Shown: positions 45,957 to 57,172 of the stretch, one piece after another
Position numbering within the stretch: position 1 is the stretch's first letter
Layout: every line of letters starts with the position of its first letter
Source of the DNA: Pseudomonas sp. SJZ079
GTDB taxonomy: Bacteria > Pseudomonadota > Gammaproteobacteria > Pseudomonadales > Pseudomonadaceae
DNA length: 64,000 nt
Direction: 5' to 3'
Assembly (NCBI RefSeq): GCF_007993865.1
Contig: NZ_VIUH01000014.1
Coordinates: forward strand, 1-64,000
Notes under the pieces: generated by a model
Told to the model about the DNA's origin: nothing
The model's input: only the letters and a program-made list of their open reading frames with translations
The model's database searches: none
Made by a program: the position numbers and the translations under genes

Positions 45957-47051
45957 ATGTCGCTTACCCTCGAGCATGTCACTCGAGTCGTCGATAACCA
46001 GCTGTATATCGACGACGCCTGTCTGAGTTTCGAACCTGGTTCTTTCAATGTCTTACTAGGCCGCACCTTGTCTGGAAAGACCAGCCTGATGCGTCTGTTG
46101 GCTGGCCTGGACAGGCCAACCAGTGGGCGCATTCTGATGAATGGCGCGGACGTGACCGGAGTGCCGGTGCGCAAGCGCAACGTCTCGATGGTCTATCAGC
46201 AGTTCATCAATTACCCGACTATGACGGTGTTCGAGAACATCGCCTCGCCGCTGCGTCAGGCCGGCATCGGTAAAGACGAGATTGCCAGCAAAGTGCTGGA
46301 GACTGCGCGGATGCTGCATATAGAAGCATTACTGCAGCGCCATCCGCTGGAGCTGTCCGGCGGTCAGCAGCAGCGTACGGCGATGGCCCGCGCACTGGTC
46401 AAGGATGCCGAGGTGGTGCTGTTCGACGAGCCCTTGGTCAACCTCGACTACAAGCTGCGCGAAGAGCTGCGTCAGGAAATGCGCGAGTTGTTCAAGACCC
46501 GTCAGACCATCGCTATTTATGCGACGACGGAGCCTAACGAGGCCCTTGCCTTGGGCGGCACCACCACGGTGCTGCATGAGGGGCGGGTGATTCAGAGCGG
46601 TAAAACTGCCGAGGTGTATCACCGCCCGCAACGGGTATTGGCCGCCGAGTTGTTCTCCGAGCCGCCGATCAATTTGATGCCGGGGCGGATCACGGGCACC
46701 GAAGTGAGTTTCGCCGGTGCCGTGCATTTTCCGCTCAACCCGGATCTGCAGGATATTGCCGAAGGGGAGTACCGCTTTGGCGTGCGTCCTAGCCACATTG
46801 GCCTGGTGCCGTCGAACGACGACGATCTTGAGTTGGCGGTGACGGTCGATCTGGCCGAAATCAGCGGTTCGGAAACCTTTCTGCACGTGAGCAACGATCA
46901 GTTCGTCCTGGTGCTGCACCTGCCGGGGGTGCATGAGTACGACGTCGACACGCCGATTCTGATCTATATCCCCACGCACAAACTGTTCGCGTTCGACACT
47001 CAAGGTCAGCTGGTGCAGGCACCGAGCCGCCGCGTAGGGAGGAGTGCCTGA
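45957..47051 (+). CDS. glpS: Glycerol-type ABC transporter, ATP-binding protein 1
   Basis: This 364-residue ATPase of the MalK/UgpC group has a Walker A variant, LGRTLSGKTSL (near residue 35), the signature LSGGQQQRTAMARAL, Walker B EVVLFDEPLVNLDY, and a C-terminal TOBE-like regulatory domain (about 240-360). Its P-loop diverges from GxSGxGKS in having RTLSGKT, a form also found in GlpS. It works as a heterodimer with the next gene; its TGA stop shares a base with the next ATG. Confidence 0.82.
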   Translation: MSLTLEHVTRVVDNQLYIDDACLSFEPGSFNVLLGRTLSGKTSLMRLLAGLDRPTSGRILMNGADVTGVPVRKRNVSMVYQQFINYPTMTVFENIASPLRQAGIGKDEIASKVLETARMLHIEALLQRHPLELSGGQQQRTAMARALVKDAEVVLFDEPLVNLDYKLREELRQEMRELFKTRQTIAIYATTEPNEALALGGTTTVLHEGRVIQSGKTAEVYHRPQRVLAAELFSEPPINLMPGRITGTEVSFAGAVHFPLNPDLQDIAEGEYRFGVRPSHIGLVPSNDDDLELAVTVDLAEISGSETFLHVSNDQFVLVLHLPGVHEYDVDTPILIYIPTHKLFAFDTQGQLVQAPSRRVGRSA

Positions 47052-48144
47052 TGGCCGAGATTCGTTTGCAGAACCTGGCGCACAGCTACAGCCGTGAACC
47101 ACAAGGGCCGGAAGATTACGCGATCCGTGAGATGACCCATGTCTGGGAGCAGGGCGGTGCCTATGCCTTGCTGGGCCCCTCGGGTTGCGGCAAGTCAACC
47201 CTGCTCAACATCATTTCCGGCTTGCTGGTGCCGTCCGAGGGCCAGGTGATGTTCGACATGCGCGAGGTCAACGAGCTGTCGCCGCAGGAGCGCAATATCG
47301 CCCAGGTTTTCCAGTTTCCGGTGGTCTACGACACCATGACGGTGTTCGACAACCTGGCGTTTCCTTTGCGCAATCAAGGCATGGCCGAGCCGCGGGTGAT
47401 GAGCAAGGTGCACGAGATCGCCGAGGTGCTCGACCTGCACCCGCTGTTGCACAAGAAGGCCAGCAACCTGACCGCCGACGAGAAGCAGAAGGTCTCCATG
47501 GGCCGTGGCCTGGTACGTGACGATGTGTCGGCGATTCTCTTCGATGAGCCGCTGACGGTGATCGACCCGCACCTCAAGTGGAAGCTGCGGCGCAAGCTCA
47601 AGCAGATCCATGAGCAGTTCAACATCACCATGGTCTACGTCACCCACGATCAGTTGGAGGCTTCCACCTTCGCCGACAAGATCGCGGTGATGTACGGCGG
47701 GCAGATCGTGCAGTTCGGTACGCCGCGTGAGCTGTTCGAGCGGCCCAGTCACACCTTCGTCGGCTATTTCATCGGCAGTCCGGGAATGAACCTGATCGAC
47801 GTCAGCCCCTGTGACGGCGGGGTGCGCTTCGCCGACACTCGCCTGCCGCTGAGCCCGGCGCTGAACAAGCGCCTCGCCGGCATGAATTGGCAGACCTTGA
47901 AAGTCGGCATCCGCCCCGAGTTCGTGCATGTCTGGGATGGCCCCTACGAGGACGCCCTGTGTGGCGAGGTGGTGCATGTCGAGGACCTGGGCACCTACAA
48001 GATCCTCACCCTGCGCCTCGATGGCCAGTTGCTCAAGGTGCGCCTGCAAGAGGACCAGCCGGTGCCGCAGCAGCAGGTCTACCTGAGCTTTCCGGCGCAG
48101 TGGCTGATGCTCTATGCCGATGACTACCTGGTGGAGGTGGCGCC

Positions 48145-48148
<4 letters not shown>
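47051..48148 (+). CDS. glpT: Glycerol-type ABC transporter, ATP-binding protein 2
   Basis: This 365-residue second ATPase has a canonical Walker A, GPSGCGKST (near 42), and Walker B SAILFDEPLTVID. The signature is altered (NLTADEKQKVSMGRGL replaces LSGGQ), as expected for a heterodimeric pair in which one site is degenerate. A C-terminal TOBE-like domain follows. It overlaps the upstream gene by one base and the permease by four (ATGA). Confidence 0.82.
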
Positions 48149-49011
<863 letters not shown>

Positions 49012-49021
49012 GGCCTCGACC

Positions 49022-49822
<801 letters not shown>

Positions 49823-49834
49823 GGAGATAAGACT

Positions 49835-50107
49835 ATGGAATGGATGGCTTGGACCTTACCCACAGCAGCTTTTTTCGGCGCCATCGCGTTGGTACTGGTG
49901 GGCATGACCGTGTGGGAAATTCGCTCACCCTGCGCCGAGCGGCGGGGTTTCCTGCCGATCGCGACGACGCGCGGTGATCGGCTGTTTATCGGGCTGCTCG
50001 GAAGCGCCTATTGGCATCTGCTGATACTGGGCGTAACCGATTGGTCGATCTGGATAGCGTCGCTGCTGTCCATGTTGTGGTTGTTTGCTGTGATGCGTTG
50101 GGGCTGA
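49835..50107 (+). CDS. glpU: Small DUF2160 membrane protein of the ABC operon
   Basis: This 90-residue protein has about three membrane helices (about 8-28, 50-70 and 70-88) with a cytoplasmic loop that includes SPCAERRGFLP and TTRGDRLFIG. DUF2160 proteins occur in rhizobial glycerol transporter operons at this position; the role is unknown. GAGGAGAT precedes the ATG. Confidence 0.8.
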   Translation: MEWMAWTLPTAAFFGAIALVLVGMTVWEIRSPCAERRGFLPIATTRGDRLFIGLLGSAYWHLLILGVTDWSIWIASLLSMLWLFAVMRWG

Positions 50108-50205
50108 GGCAGAAATCAGCTGGCGAGGATGTGTGCTGCTGCAAGGGCGCCGATGGCTGTTTCGATCTGTCGGTTGCCGATCTAACAATCAGAAAGGAGA
50201 TGTCT

Positions 50206-51948
50206 ATGTTCAACAATAACAACAAGACACGACATAGTGCGGCGTTGGCGGCTTTGCTCGCCTTGTCGGGCTTGAGTGGCTCTGCCTGGGCCGATGCTTA
50301 CGAGGATGCGGCGAAGAAATGGATCGGTTCGGAGTTCGCGCCGTCGACCCTGACGCCAGAGCAGCAATTGCAGGAATTGCAATGGTTCATCAAGGCGGCC
50401 GAGCCGTTTCGCGGCATGGACATCAATGTCGCCTCGGAAACCATTGCCACTCATGAATATGAGTCCAAGGTGCTGGCCAAGGCCTTCACCGAGATCACCG
50501 GGATCAAGATCAAGCACGACCTGATCCAGGAGGGCGACGTCGTCGAAAAGCTGCAGACCCAGATGCAGTCGGACAAGAACATCTATGACGGCTATATCAA
50601 TGACTCGGACCTGATCGGCACGCACTTCCGTTATGGCAAGGTGGTACCGATCAGCGACATGATCGCCGGCGATGGCAAGGACTACACCCTGCCGACCCTG
50701 GACCTGAAGGATTTTATCGGCTTGTCCTTTACCACGGGGCCGGATGGTAAGTTGTACCAGCTGCCCGATCAGCAGTTCGCCAACCTCTACTGGTTCCGCG
50801 CCGACTGGTTCGAGCGCCCCGAGCTGAAAGCCAAGTTCAAGGAAATCTATGGCTACGAGTTGGGCGTGCCGGTCAACTGGTCCGCCTACGAAGACATCGC
50901 CGAATTCTTCTCCGAGAAGGTCAAGGAGATCGACGGTCAACGTATTTACGGTCATATGGATTACGGTAAAAAGGATCCATCGCTCGGTTGGCGCTTCACC
51001 GATGCTTGGTTCTCCATGGCCGGTGCCGGCGACAAAGGTCTGCCTAATGGCCTGCCGGTCGACGAGTGGGGTATTCGCGTCGAAGGTTGCCGCCCTGTGG
51101 GTTCCAGCGTTGCCCGTGGTGGTGATACCAACGGCCCGGCGGCAGTTTTCGCCACCGCTAAATATGTCGACTGGATGCGCAAGTTCGCGCCGCCGGAAGC
51201 TCAGGGTATGACCTTCTCGGAGTCGGGCCCGGTGCCTGCTCAGGGCAATATCGCCCAGCAGATTTTCTGGTACACCGCCTTCACTGCAGACATGACCAAG
51301 CCTGGGCTGCCGGTGGTTAACCAGGATGGCACGCCGAAGTGGCGCATGGCGCCATCGCCGAAAGGTCCGTATTGGGAGGAGGGCATGAAGCTGGGCTATC
51401 AGGACACCGGCTCCTGGACCTTCCTCAAGTCCACTCCGGAAAAACAGCGTCTGGCTGCCTGGTTGTATGCACAGTTCGTGGTCTCCAAGACCGTCTCGCT
51501 GAAGAAGACCCTGGTTGGGCTGACGCCGATTCGTGAGTCAGATATCAACTCCCAGGCCATGACCGATGCGGCGCCGAAGCTGGGCGGTTTGGTTGAGTTC
51601 TATCGCAGCCCGGCGCGGGTGCAGTGGACGCCGACAGGCACCAACGTGCCGGATTACCCACGCTTGGCTCAGTTGTGGTGGCAGTTTATTGCCGAAGCAG
51701 CGAGCGGGGATAAAACACCGCAAGAGGCGCTGGATGGCCTGGCAGCGGCGCAGGACACCATGATGGGGCGTCTGGAGCGTGCCGGGGTGCAGGGTGACTG
51801 TGGTCCGAAGTTGAACGAGCCACGAGACCCGCAATACTGGTTGGATCAGCCGGGTGCTCCTAAGCCGAAACTGGCCAACGAGAAACCTAAGGGTGAAACC
51901 ATCAACTACAACGAACTGCTGAAGTCCTGGGAGCAGGCGCGTAAGTAA
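50206..51948 (+). CDS. glpV: Glycerol-type ABC transporter, substrate-binding protein
   Basis: This 580-residue periplasmic receptor has a Sec signal peptide (cleavage near SAWADA, about residue 24). The mature part is of the large carbohydrate-binding SBP type (PRGMDINVASETIATHEYES region, GKLYQLPDQQF, TGSWTFLKSTPEKQRLA). The second of two ATGs (50206) is six bases from AAGGAG and so preferred to 50200. It ends the operon. The substrate is inferred to be glycerol or a related polyol from the gene order. Confidence 0.82.
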   Translation: MFNNNNKTRHSAALAALLALSGLSGSAWADAYEDAAKKWIGSEFAPSTLTPEQQLQELQWFIKAAEPFRGMDINVASETIATHEYESKVLAKAFTEITGIKIKHDLIQEGDVVEKLQTQMQSDKNIYDGYINDSDLIGTHFRYGKVVPISDMIAGDGKDYTLPTLDLKDFIGLSFTTGPDGKLYQLPDQQFANLYWFRADWFERPELKAKFKEIYGYELGVPVNWSAYEDIAEFFSEKVKEIDGQRIYGHMDYGKKDPSLGWRFTDAWFSMAGAGDKGLPNGLPVDEWGIRVEGCRPVGSSVARGGDTNGPAAVFATAKYVDWMRKFAPPEAQGMTFSESGPVPAQGNIAQQIFWYTAFTADMTKPGLPVVNQDGTPKWRMAPSPKGPYWEEGMKLGYQDTGSWTFLKSTPEKQRLAAWLYAQFVVSKTVSLKKTLVGLTPIRESDINSQAMTDAAPKLGGLVEFYRSPARVQWTPTGTNVPDYPRLAQLWWQFIAEAASGDKTPQEALDGLAAAQDTMMGRLERAGVQGDCGPKLNEPRDPQYWLDQPGAPKPKLANEKPKGETINYNELLKSWEQARK

Positions 51949-51964
51949 GTGTTCTGCCCGGCAT

Positions 51965-51994
51965 AAAAAACGGCACCTTCGGGTGCCGTTTTTT
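51965..51994. terminator. Bidirectional terminator between glpV and folD
   Basis: A-run, CGGCACC-TTCG-GGTGCCG, then a T-run. It can end transcription from both the ABC operon and folD. Confidence 0.92.
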
Positions 51995-52011
51995 GTTGGG
52001 CGCGAACAGGC

Positions 52012-52866
52012 TTAGCTGTGCAGGTGTTCGGCTGCATGCAAGGTGTTTTCCAGCAGGCAGGCGCGGGTCATCGGGCCGACCCCGCCAGGCACCGGGGTAA
52101 TCCATCCCGCGCGGGGTAGGGCGGTTTCATAGACGACGTCGCCGATCAGCTTGCCGTCTTGCTGGCGATTGATGCCGACGTCGATAACGATAGCGCCTTC
52201 CTTGATCCATTCGCCCTTGACCAGGCCTGGCTTACCGGCGGCAACCACCAGGATATCTGCGGCCGCAACATGGCCGGGCAAGTCCTTGGTGAAGCGGTGG
52301 GTAATGGTCACAGTGCAACCAGCGAGCAGTAGCTCCATGGCCATGGGGCGCCCGACGATGTTCGAGGCGCCTACCACCACGGCATGCATCCCATAAAGGT
52401 CGACACCAGTACTCTGCAGCAAGGTGATGATGCCTTTCGGGGTACAAGGGCGCAGGAGCGGCATGCGTTGGGCCAGGCGGCCGATGTTATAGGGGTGAAA
52501 GCCGTCGACATCTTTATCTGGGCGAATGTGCTCCAGGAGCAGCGAGGCATCCAGGTGCTGCGGCAGTGGCAGTTGAACGAGGATGCCATCTATGTTCGGG
52601 TCTTCATTCAAACGGTCGATCAGGGCCAGTAGCTCCGCTTGGCTGGTGCTGGCGGGAAGGTCGTAAGCCTGAGAGAGAAAGCCAACTTCTTCGCAATCTT
52701 TTCGCTTGTGCGAGACGTAGACCTGAGAGGCAGGGTCGTTGCCGACCAGGATTACCGCCAGACCCGGCGCGCGTTTGCCCTGCTGGCGTCGCCCGGCGAC
52801 GCGCTGGGCTATCTGTTGGCGGAGGTTGGCGGCGATCGTTTTACCGTCGATCAGTTGTGCGGTCAT
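52012..52866 (-). CDS. folD: Bifunctional methylenetetrahydrofolate dehydrogenase/cyclohydrolase
   Basis: This 284-residue cytoplasmic enzyme converts 5,10-methylene-THF to 10-formyl-THF with NADP. It shows the catalytic Lys in [13 protein letters not shown] (about 50-62), the LPLPQHLD motif, [20 protein letters not shown] (NADP binding) and the VPGGVGPMT ending. It is transcribed away from the tRNA operon. Confidence 0.95.
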   Translation of the reverse strand: MTAQLIDGKTIAANLRQQIAQRVAGRRQQGKRAPGLAVILVGNDPASQVYVSHKRKDCEEVGFLSQAYDLPASTSQAELLALIDRLNEDPNIDGILVQLPLPQHLDASLLLEHIRPDKDVDGFHPYNIGRLAQRMPLLRPCTPKGIITLLQSTGVDLYGMHAVVVGASNIVGRPMAMELLLAGCTVTITHRFTKDLPGHVAAADILVVAAGKPGLVKGEWIKEGAIVIDVGINRQQDGKLIGDVVYETALPRAGWITPVPGGVGPMTRACLLENTLHAAEHLHS

Positions 52867-52998
52867 TGCGCTTGGTTAACCATTGGAAAGGACTGAAAAA
52901 GGACGCGCATTCTCGCATGGTGAGGCGGGTGGGCAAAGGCGCGAGCCCGGTAATTTCGCGTAACTCCTTTATCTCGCTGATTTTTTTAACTTTTAGTG

Positions 52999-53027
52999 TT
53001 GACGGCTGGTAAGTGCCTCTATAAGAT
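52999..53027 (+). promoter_or_regulatory. Strong sigma-70 promoter of the tRNA operon
   Basis: TTGACG and TAAGAT are separated by 17 bases, followed by a GC-rich discriminator (TCGCCCCGC) typical of stable RNA promoters. The first tRNA begins about 110 bases downstream. Confidence 0.72.
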
Positions 53028-53135
53028 TCGCCCCGCTTGTCGAGTACAGCCAAACACTGGGTAAGACGGCAAACGCAGAGGCTCAAGGCTCCTGCAGATG
53101 TCGAACGCTTTAAATCTGCACTTGCAGATGGATAG

Positions 53136-53212
53136 GCGCCCGTAGCTCAGCTGGATAGAGCATCCGCCTTCTAAGCGGATGGTCGCAGGTTCGAGTCCTG
53201 CCGGGCGTGCCA
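53136..53212 (+). tRNA. tRNA-Arg (anticodon TCT)
   Basis: This 77-base cloverleaf has acceptor GCGCCCG / CGGGCGT, anticodon stem and loop CGCCTTCTAAGCG with TCT, T-loop GGTTCGAGTCC, and an encoded CCA. Confidence 0.95.
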
Positions 53213-53245
53213 TTTGGCAGCTTTGGCACAAGCAAATGCAATATG

Positions 53246-53321
53246 GTGGGCGTAGCTCAGTTGGTAGAGCACAGGATTGTGACTCCTGTTGTCGTGGGTT
53301 CGATCCCCATCGTCCACCCCA
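53246..53321 (+). tRNA. tRNA-His (anticodon GTG)
   Basis: This 76-base tRNA has acceptor GTGGGCG / CGTCCAC and an extra G just upstream (53245) that can pair with discriminator C as G-1. The anticodon loop reads ATTGTGACT and CCA is encoded. Confidence 0.95.
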
Positions 53322-53375
53322 TATTCCAAAGTGCCAGGCCTAAGGCCTGGCGCTTATGTTTCAACGCCTTACCCT

Positions 53376-53460
53376 GCGGACGTGGTGGAATTGGTAGACA
53401 CACTGGATTTAGGTTCCAGCGCCGCAAGGTGTGAGAGTTCGAGTCTCTCCGTCCGCACCA
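53376..53460 (+). tRNA. tRNA-Leu (anticodon TAG)
   Basis: This 85-base class II tRNA has a long variable arm (GCCGCAAGGTGT region), acceptor GCGGACG / CGTCCGC, anticodon TAG in ATTTAGGT, and an encoded CCA. Confidence 0.95.
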
Positions 53461-53587
53461 TCTTTATCTTCTCTCCCGTTTGCCGCTTGCATCTAGGGTG
53501 ACTTCTGTAAATTGACCCTCTAGAATGCATGCCCTTGATCTGGGGCCGAAAACGGCCGGCTTAATGTCTGTGCAACGAGGATTATCA

Positions 53588-54898
53588 ATGCAAGTTTCTG
53601 TTGAAAACACTTCTGCTCTTGAGCGTCGCATGACCGTCGGCGTTCCCGTCGAGCGCATCGAGACTGAAGTCAACAAGCGTCTGCAGCAGACCGCCCGTCG
53701 CGCCAAGGTTCCTGGTTTCCGTCCTGGCAAGGTGCCAATGAGCGTCATTCGCCAGCGCTACGAAGACGCCGCTCGTCAGGAAGCCCTGAGCGATCTGATC
53801 CAGTCGACTTTCTATGAAGCCGTTGTCGAGCAGAAGCTCAACCCAGCCGGTGCTCCGGCTGTTGAGCCTAAATCCTTCGAGAAGGGCAAGGATCTGGAGT
53901 ACGTCGCTACATTCGAAGTGTTCCCTGAGTTCCAGGTGACGGGTTTCGAGTCCATTGCCATCGAGCGCCTGCAGGCTGAAGTGGTTGATGCAGACCTCGA
54001 CAACATGCTGGAAATTCTGCGCAAGCAGAATACGCGCTTTGAAGCTGTTGAGCGCGCTGCCGAAGATGGCGATCAGCTGAACATCGACTTCGAAGGTAAG
54101 ATCGACGGCGAAGTCTTCGCTGGCGGTTCGGCTAAGGCGACTCAGCTGGTTCTCGGCTCCGGCCGTATGATTCCAGGCTTCGAGGATGCCCTGGTAGGTG
54201 CCAAGGCAGGCGAGGCGCGGGTGATCAATCCAACGTTCCCGGCTGACTACCAGAATCTCGATCTGGCCGGTAAGACGGCTGAGTTCAACGTGACGGTTAA
54301 CAGCGTTTCCGCCCCGCAGTTGCCGGAGCTGAACGAAGAGTTCTTTGCGTTGTTTGGCATCAAGGAAAGCGGTCTGGAAGGCTTCCGTGCCGAAGTGCGT
54401 AAGAACATGGAGCGCGAGCTGCGTCAGGCCATTACCTCTAAGGTGAAAAACCAGGTAATGGATGGTCTGCTGGCAGCCAATCCGATCGAAGTGCCAAAGG
54501 CGCTGCTGACTAACGAAGTCAACCGCCTACGAGTTCAGGCTGTTCAGCAGTTCGGTGGCAACATCAAGCCAGAGCAGCTGCCAGCAGAACTGTTCGAAGA
54601 GCAGGCTAAGCGTCGTGTGGTGCTGGGTTTGATCGTCGCTGAAGTGGTCAAGCAATTCGAGCTGAAGCCGAATGAAGACCGCGTACGTGAGATGATCAAG
54701 GAAATGGCATCCGCTTACCAAGAACCTGAGCAGGTTGTGGCCTGGTACTACAAAAACGACCAGCAGATGAGCGAAGTGCGTTCGGTTGTGCTGGAAGAGC
54801 AAGTTGTAGATACTGTTTTGCAGAAGGCCAATGTGACCGATAAAGCGGTCTCTTACGAAGAAGCTGTCAAGCCGGTAGAAGCACCGCCCGCCGCCTGA
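53588..54898 (+). CDS. tig: Trigger factor
   Basis: This 436-residue ribosome-associated chaperone has an N-terminal ribosome-binding domain with the contact loop GFRPGKVP (about 44-51, often GFRxGKxP), a PPIase domain (about 150-245) and a C-terminal helical arm. The ATG at 53588 aligns with known starts; upstream codons are not coding. It heads the proteostasis block. Confidence 0.95.
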   Translation: MQVSVENTSALERRMTVGVPVERIETEVNKRLQQTARRAKVPGFRPGKVPMSVIRQRYEDAARQEALSDLIQSTFYEAVVEQKLNPAGAPAVEPKSFEKGKDLEYVATFEVFPEFQVTGFESIAIERLQAEVVDADLDNMLEILRKQNTRFEAVERAAEDGDQLNIDFEGKIDGEVFAGGSAKATQLVLGSGRMIPGFEDALVGAKAGEARVINPTFPADYQNLDLAGKTAEFNVTVNSVSAPQLPELNEEFFALFGIKESGLEGFRAEVRKNMERELRQAITSKVKNQVMDGLLAANPIEVPKALLTNEVNRLRVQAVQQFGGNIKPEQLPAELFEEQAKRRVVLGLIVAEVVKQFELKPNEDRVREMIKEMASAYQEPEQVVAWYYKNDQQMSEVRSVVLEEQVVDTVLQKANVTDKAVSYEEAVKPVEAPPAA

Positions 54899-54922
54899 TT
54901 TCTTTACCTCGTTCGAACATGC

Positions 54923-54950
54923 CATAAGCCAGCCTCCGCGCTGGCTTATG
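54923..54950 (+). terminator. Hairpin after tig
   Basis: An 11-bp perfect stem CATAAGCCAGC / GCTGGCTTATG with a six-base loop lies 25 bases after the tig stop. The T-run is weak, so some read-through into clpP is possible. Confidence 0.65.
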
Positions 54951-54990
54951 CGTATTTGAGACGTGACTATTTAGGGAGCAACTGCAAGAC

Positions 54991-55632
54991 ATGTCCCGTA
55001 ATCCTCTGATGCAGCAAATGCCTGACATCCAAGCCGCTGGCGGCTTGGTGCCCATGGTTATCGAGCAAACGGCCCGTGGTGAGCGCGCCTACGACATTTA
55101 TTCGCGTTTGCTCAAGGAGCGAGTGATCTTCCTGATCGGTCCGGTCGAAGACTATATGGCCAATCTGGTAGCCGCTCAGCTGTTGTTCCTCGAGGCAGAG
55201 AATCCCGATAAGGATATTCATCTGTACATCAACTCGCCGGGAGGCTCGGTCACTGCGGGTATGTCGATCTACGACACCATGCAGTTCATCAGGCCCGACG
55301 TATCCACCATCTGTATCGGCCAGGCCTGCAGTATGGGTGCGCTGCTTCTGACCGCTGGCGCCGCGGGTAAGCGCTTCTGTCTGCCGCATTCGCGGATGAT
55401 GATTCATCAGCCGCTGGGTGGTTTCCAGGGGCAGGCCTCGGATATCGAGATTCATGCCCGTGAAATCCTGACTATCCGCGAACGCCTAAACAAAGTACTG
55501 GCTGACCATACTGGCCAGCCGCTTGATGTGATTGCTAGAGACACCGATCGCGATAATTTCATGAGTGGTGAGACGGCAGTGGCCTACGGGCTTATCGACA
55601 AGGTTCTCGATAAGCGCCAAGCATCCAGCTAA
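54991..55632 (+). CDS. clpP: ATP-dependent Clp protease proteolytic subunit
   Basis: This 213-residue serine protease has the catalytic triad in [14 protein letters not shown] (Ser about 113), [11 protein letters not shown] (His about 138) and the Asp near [16 protein letters not shown]. It forms tetradecamers with ClpX. An N-terminal propeptide of about 14 residues is likely removed. Confidence 0.96.
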   Translation: MSRNPLMQQMPDIQAAGGLVPMVIEQTARGERAYDIYSRLLKERVIFLIGPVEDYMANLVAAQLLFLEAENPDKDIHLYINSPGGSVTAGMSIYDTMQFIRPDVSTICIGQACSMGALLLTAGAAGKRFCLPHSRMMIHQPLGGFQGQASDIEIHAREILTIRERLNKVLADHTGQPLDVIARDTDRDNFMSGETAVAYGLIDKVLDKRQASS

Positions 55633-55647
55633 TCAGCGCTGATCGCG

Positions 55648-55672
55648 CGTGACCGACAGGCTGTCGGTCACG
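55648..55672. other. Long palindrome between clpP and clpX
   Basis: CGTGACCGACAG and CTGTCGGTCACG are separated by one base, giving about 12 pairable bases per arm. It lacks a T-run and may tune relative clpP/clpX transcript levels. Confidence 0.6.
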
Positions 55673-55741
55673 GTGTGGGCTTGAAAATGCCCGCATTTGC
55701 CTTCATCTTGTGTTTCAAGCCTACCGTATTGGATTTATCGA

Positions 55742-57022
55742 ATGACTGACACCCGCAACGGCGAGGACAACGGCAAGTTGCTTTATTGCTCCTTCTGCGG
55801 CAAAAGCCAGCATGAAGTGCGCAAATTGATTGCCGGCCCCTCGGTCTTTATCTGCGACGAGTGCGTCGACCTGTGCAATGACATCATCCGCGAGGAGGTG
55901 CAGGAAGCTCAGGCCGAAAGCAGTGCGCACAAGCTCCCTTCGCCCAAGGAAATCAGCACCATCCTGGATCAGTATGTGATTGGTCAGGAGCGTGCGAAGA
56001 AGGTTCTGGCGGTAGCGGTATACAACCATTACAAGCGCCTCAATCAGCGTGAAAAGAAAGACGACGTCGAACTGGGTAAGAGCAATATCCTGCTGATGGG
56101 GCCTACTGGTTCAGGTAAGACCTTGTTGGCCGAAACGCTCGCGCGCCTACTCAATGTGCCTTTCACCATCGCAGATGCCACCACGCTGACCGAGGCCGGT
56201 TATGTGGGGGAGGATGTCGAGAACATCATTCAGAAGCTGCTGCAGAAGTGCGATTACGATGTAGAAAAGGCCCAGATGGGTATCGTCTATATCGATGAAA
56301 TCGATAAGATTTCGCGCAAGTCCGACAATCCGTCGATTACCCGTGATGTCTCGGGCGAGGGCGTGCAGCAGGCCTTGTTGAAGCTGATTGAAGGTACTGT
56401 GGCTTCCGTTCCGCCGCAGGGTGGTCGTAAGCATCCGCAGCAGGAGTTCCTGCAGGTCGACACGCGCAACATCCTGTTTATTTGTGGCGGTGCGTTCTCC
56501 GGCCTGGAGAAGGTCATTCAGGGACGTTCGACCAAGGGCGGCATCGGTTTCAATGCTGAAGTCCGCAGCAAGGACCTCGGCAAAAAGATTGGCGAATCGC
56601 TGCGCGAAGTGGAGCCGGATGATCTGGTCAAGTTTGGCCTGATTCCCGAGTTTGTCGGGCGTCTGCCGGTGATTGCCACCCTCGATGAGCTGGATGAGGC
56701 TGCGCTCGTGCAAATCCTCACTGAGCCGAAGAATGCCTTGACCAAGCAATATGCCAAGTTATTCGAGATGGAAGGTGTCGATTTGGAATTCCGTCCAGAT
56801 GCCCTGAAGTCCGTGGCGAACAAGGCTCTGGAGCGCAAGACTGGCGCGCGTGGTTTGCGCTCGATCCTCGAGGGGATCTTGCTCGACACCATGTACGAGA
56901 TTCCTTCGCAGTCGGAAGTCAGTAAAGTGGTCATCGATGAGAGTGTTATCGATGGCACATCCAAGCCGTTGTTCATTTACGAAAACAGCGAGCCGCCAGC
57001 CAAGGCTGCGCCTGACGCGTAA
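55742..57022 (+). CDS. clpX: ATP-dependent Clp protease ATPase subunit
   Basis: This 426-residue AAA+ unfoldase has an N-terminal zinc domain ([19 protein letters not shown], about 16-42), Walker [11 protein letters not shown] (about 118), the substrate pore loop region, Walker B YIDEIDKI (about 184) and sensor motifs. It unfolds substrates for ClpP. The ATG at 55742 starts the conserved sequence. Confidence 0.96.
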   Translation: MTDTRNGEDNGKLLYCSFCGKSQHEVRKLIAGPSVFICDECVDLCNDIIREEVQEAQAESSAHKLPSPKEISTILDQYVIGQERAKKVLAVAVYNHYKRLNQREKKDDVELGKSNILLMGPTGSGKTLLAETLARLLNVPFTIADATTLTEAGYVGEDVENIIQKLLQKCDYDVEKAQMGIVYIDEIDKISRKSDNPSITRDVSGEGVQQALLKLIEGTVASVPPQGGRKHPQQEFLQVDTRNILFICGGAFSGLEKVIQGRSTKGGIGFNAEVRSKDLGKKIGESLREVEPDDLVKFGLIPEFVGRLPVIATLDELDEAALVQILTEPKNALTKQYAKLFEMEGVDLEFRPDALKSVANKALERKTGARGLRSILEGILLDTMYEIPSQSEVSKVVIDESVIDGTSKPLFIYENSEPPAKAAPDA

Positions 57023-57048
57023 ACACGTTCGTTACATGGTTAAAGCAA

Positions 57049-57067
57049 GGGGCCTGCGGGCCCCTTT
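57049..57067 (+). terminator. Terminator after clpX
   Basis: GGGGCC-TGCG-GGCCCC is followed by TTTGCATTT. Confidence 0.75.
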
Positions 57068-57085
57068 GCATTTCCAGTTGTAGTG

Positions 57086-57115
57086 CTTGTTTTTTGCGGA
57101 GGCTACCCCCATCTT
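57086..57115 (+). promoter_or_regulatory. Candidate heat-shock (sigma-32) promoter of lon
   Basis: CTTGTTT and CCCCATCTT are separated by about 14 bases. The -10 matches the CCCCATNT heat-shock consensus; the -35 matches only CTTG. Lon is a classic sigma-32 target. Confidence 0.6.
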
Positions 57116-57172
57116 AGGGGCAAGGGTCATCCCATCTGTTTACGGCCGTAAGGCCGCAGTAGAGCCGAAATC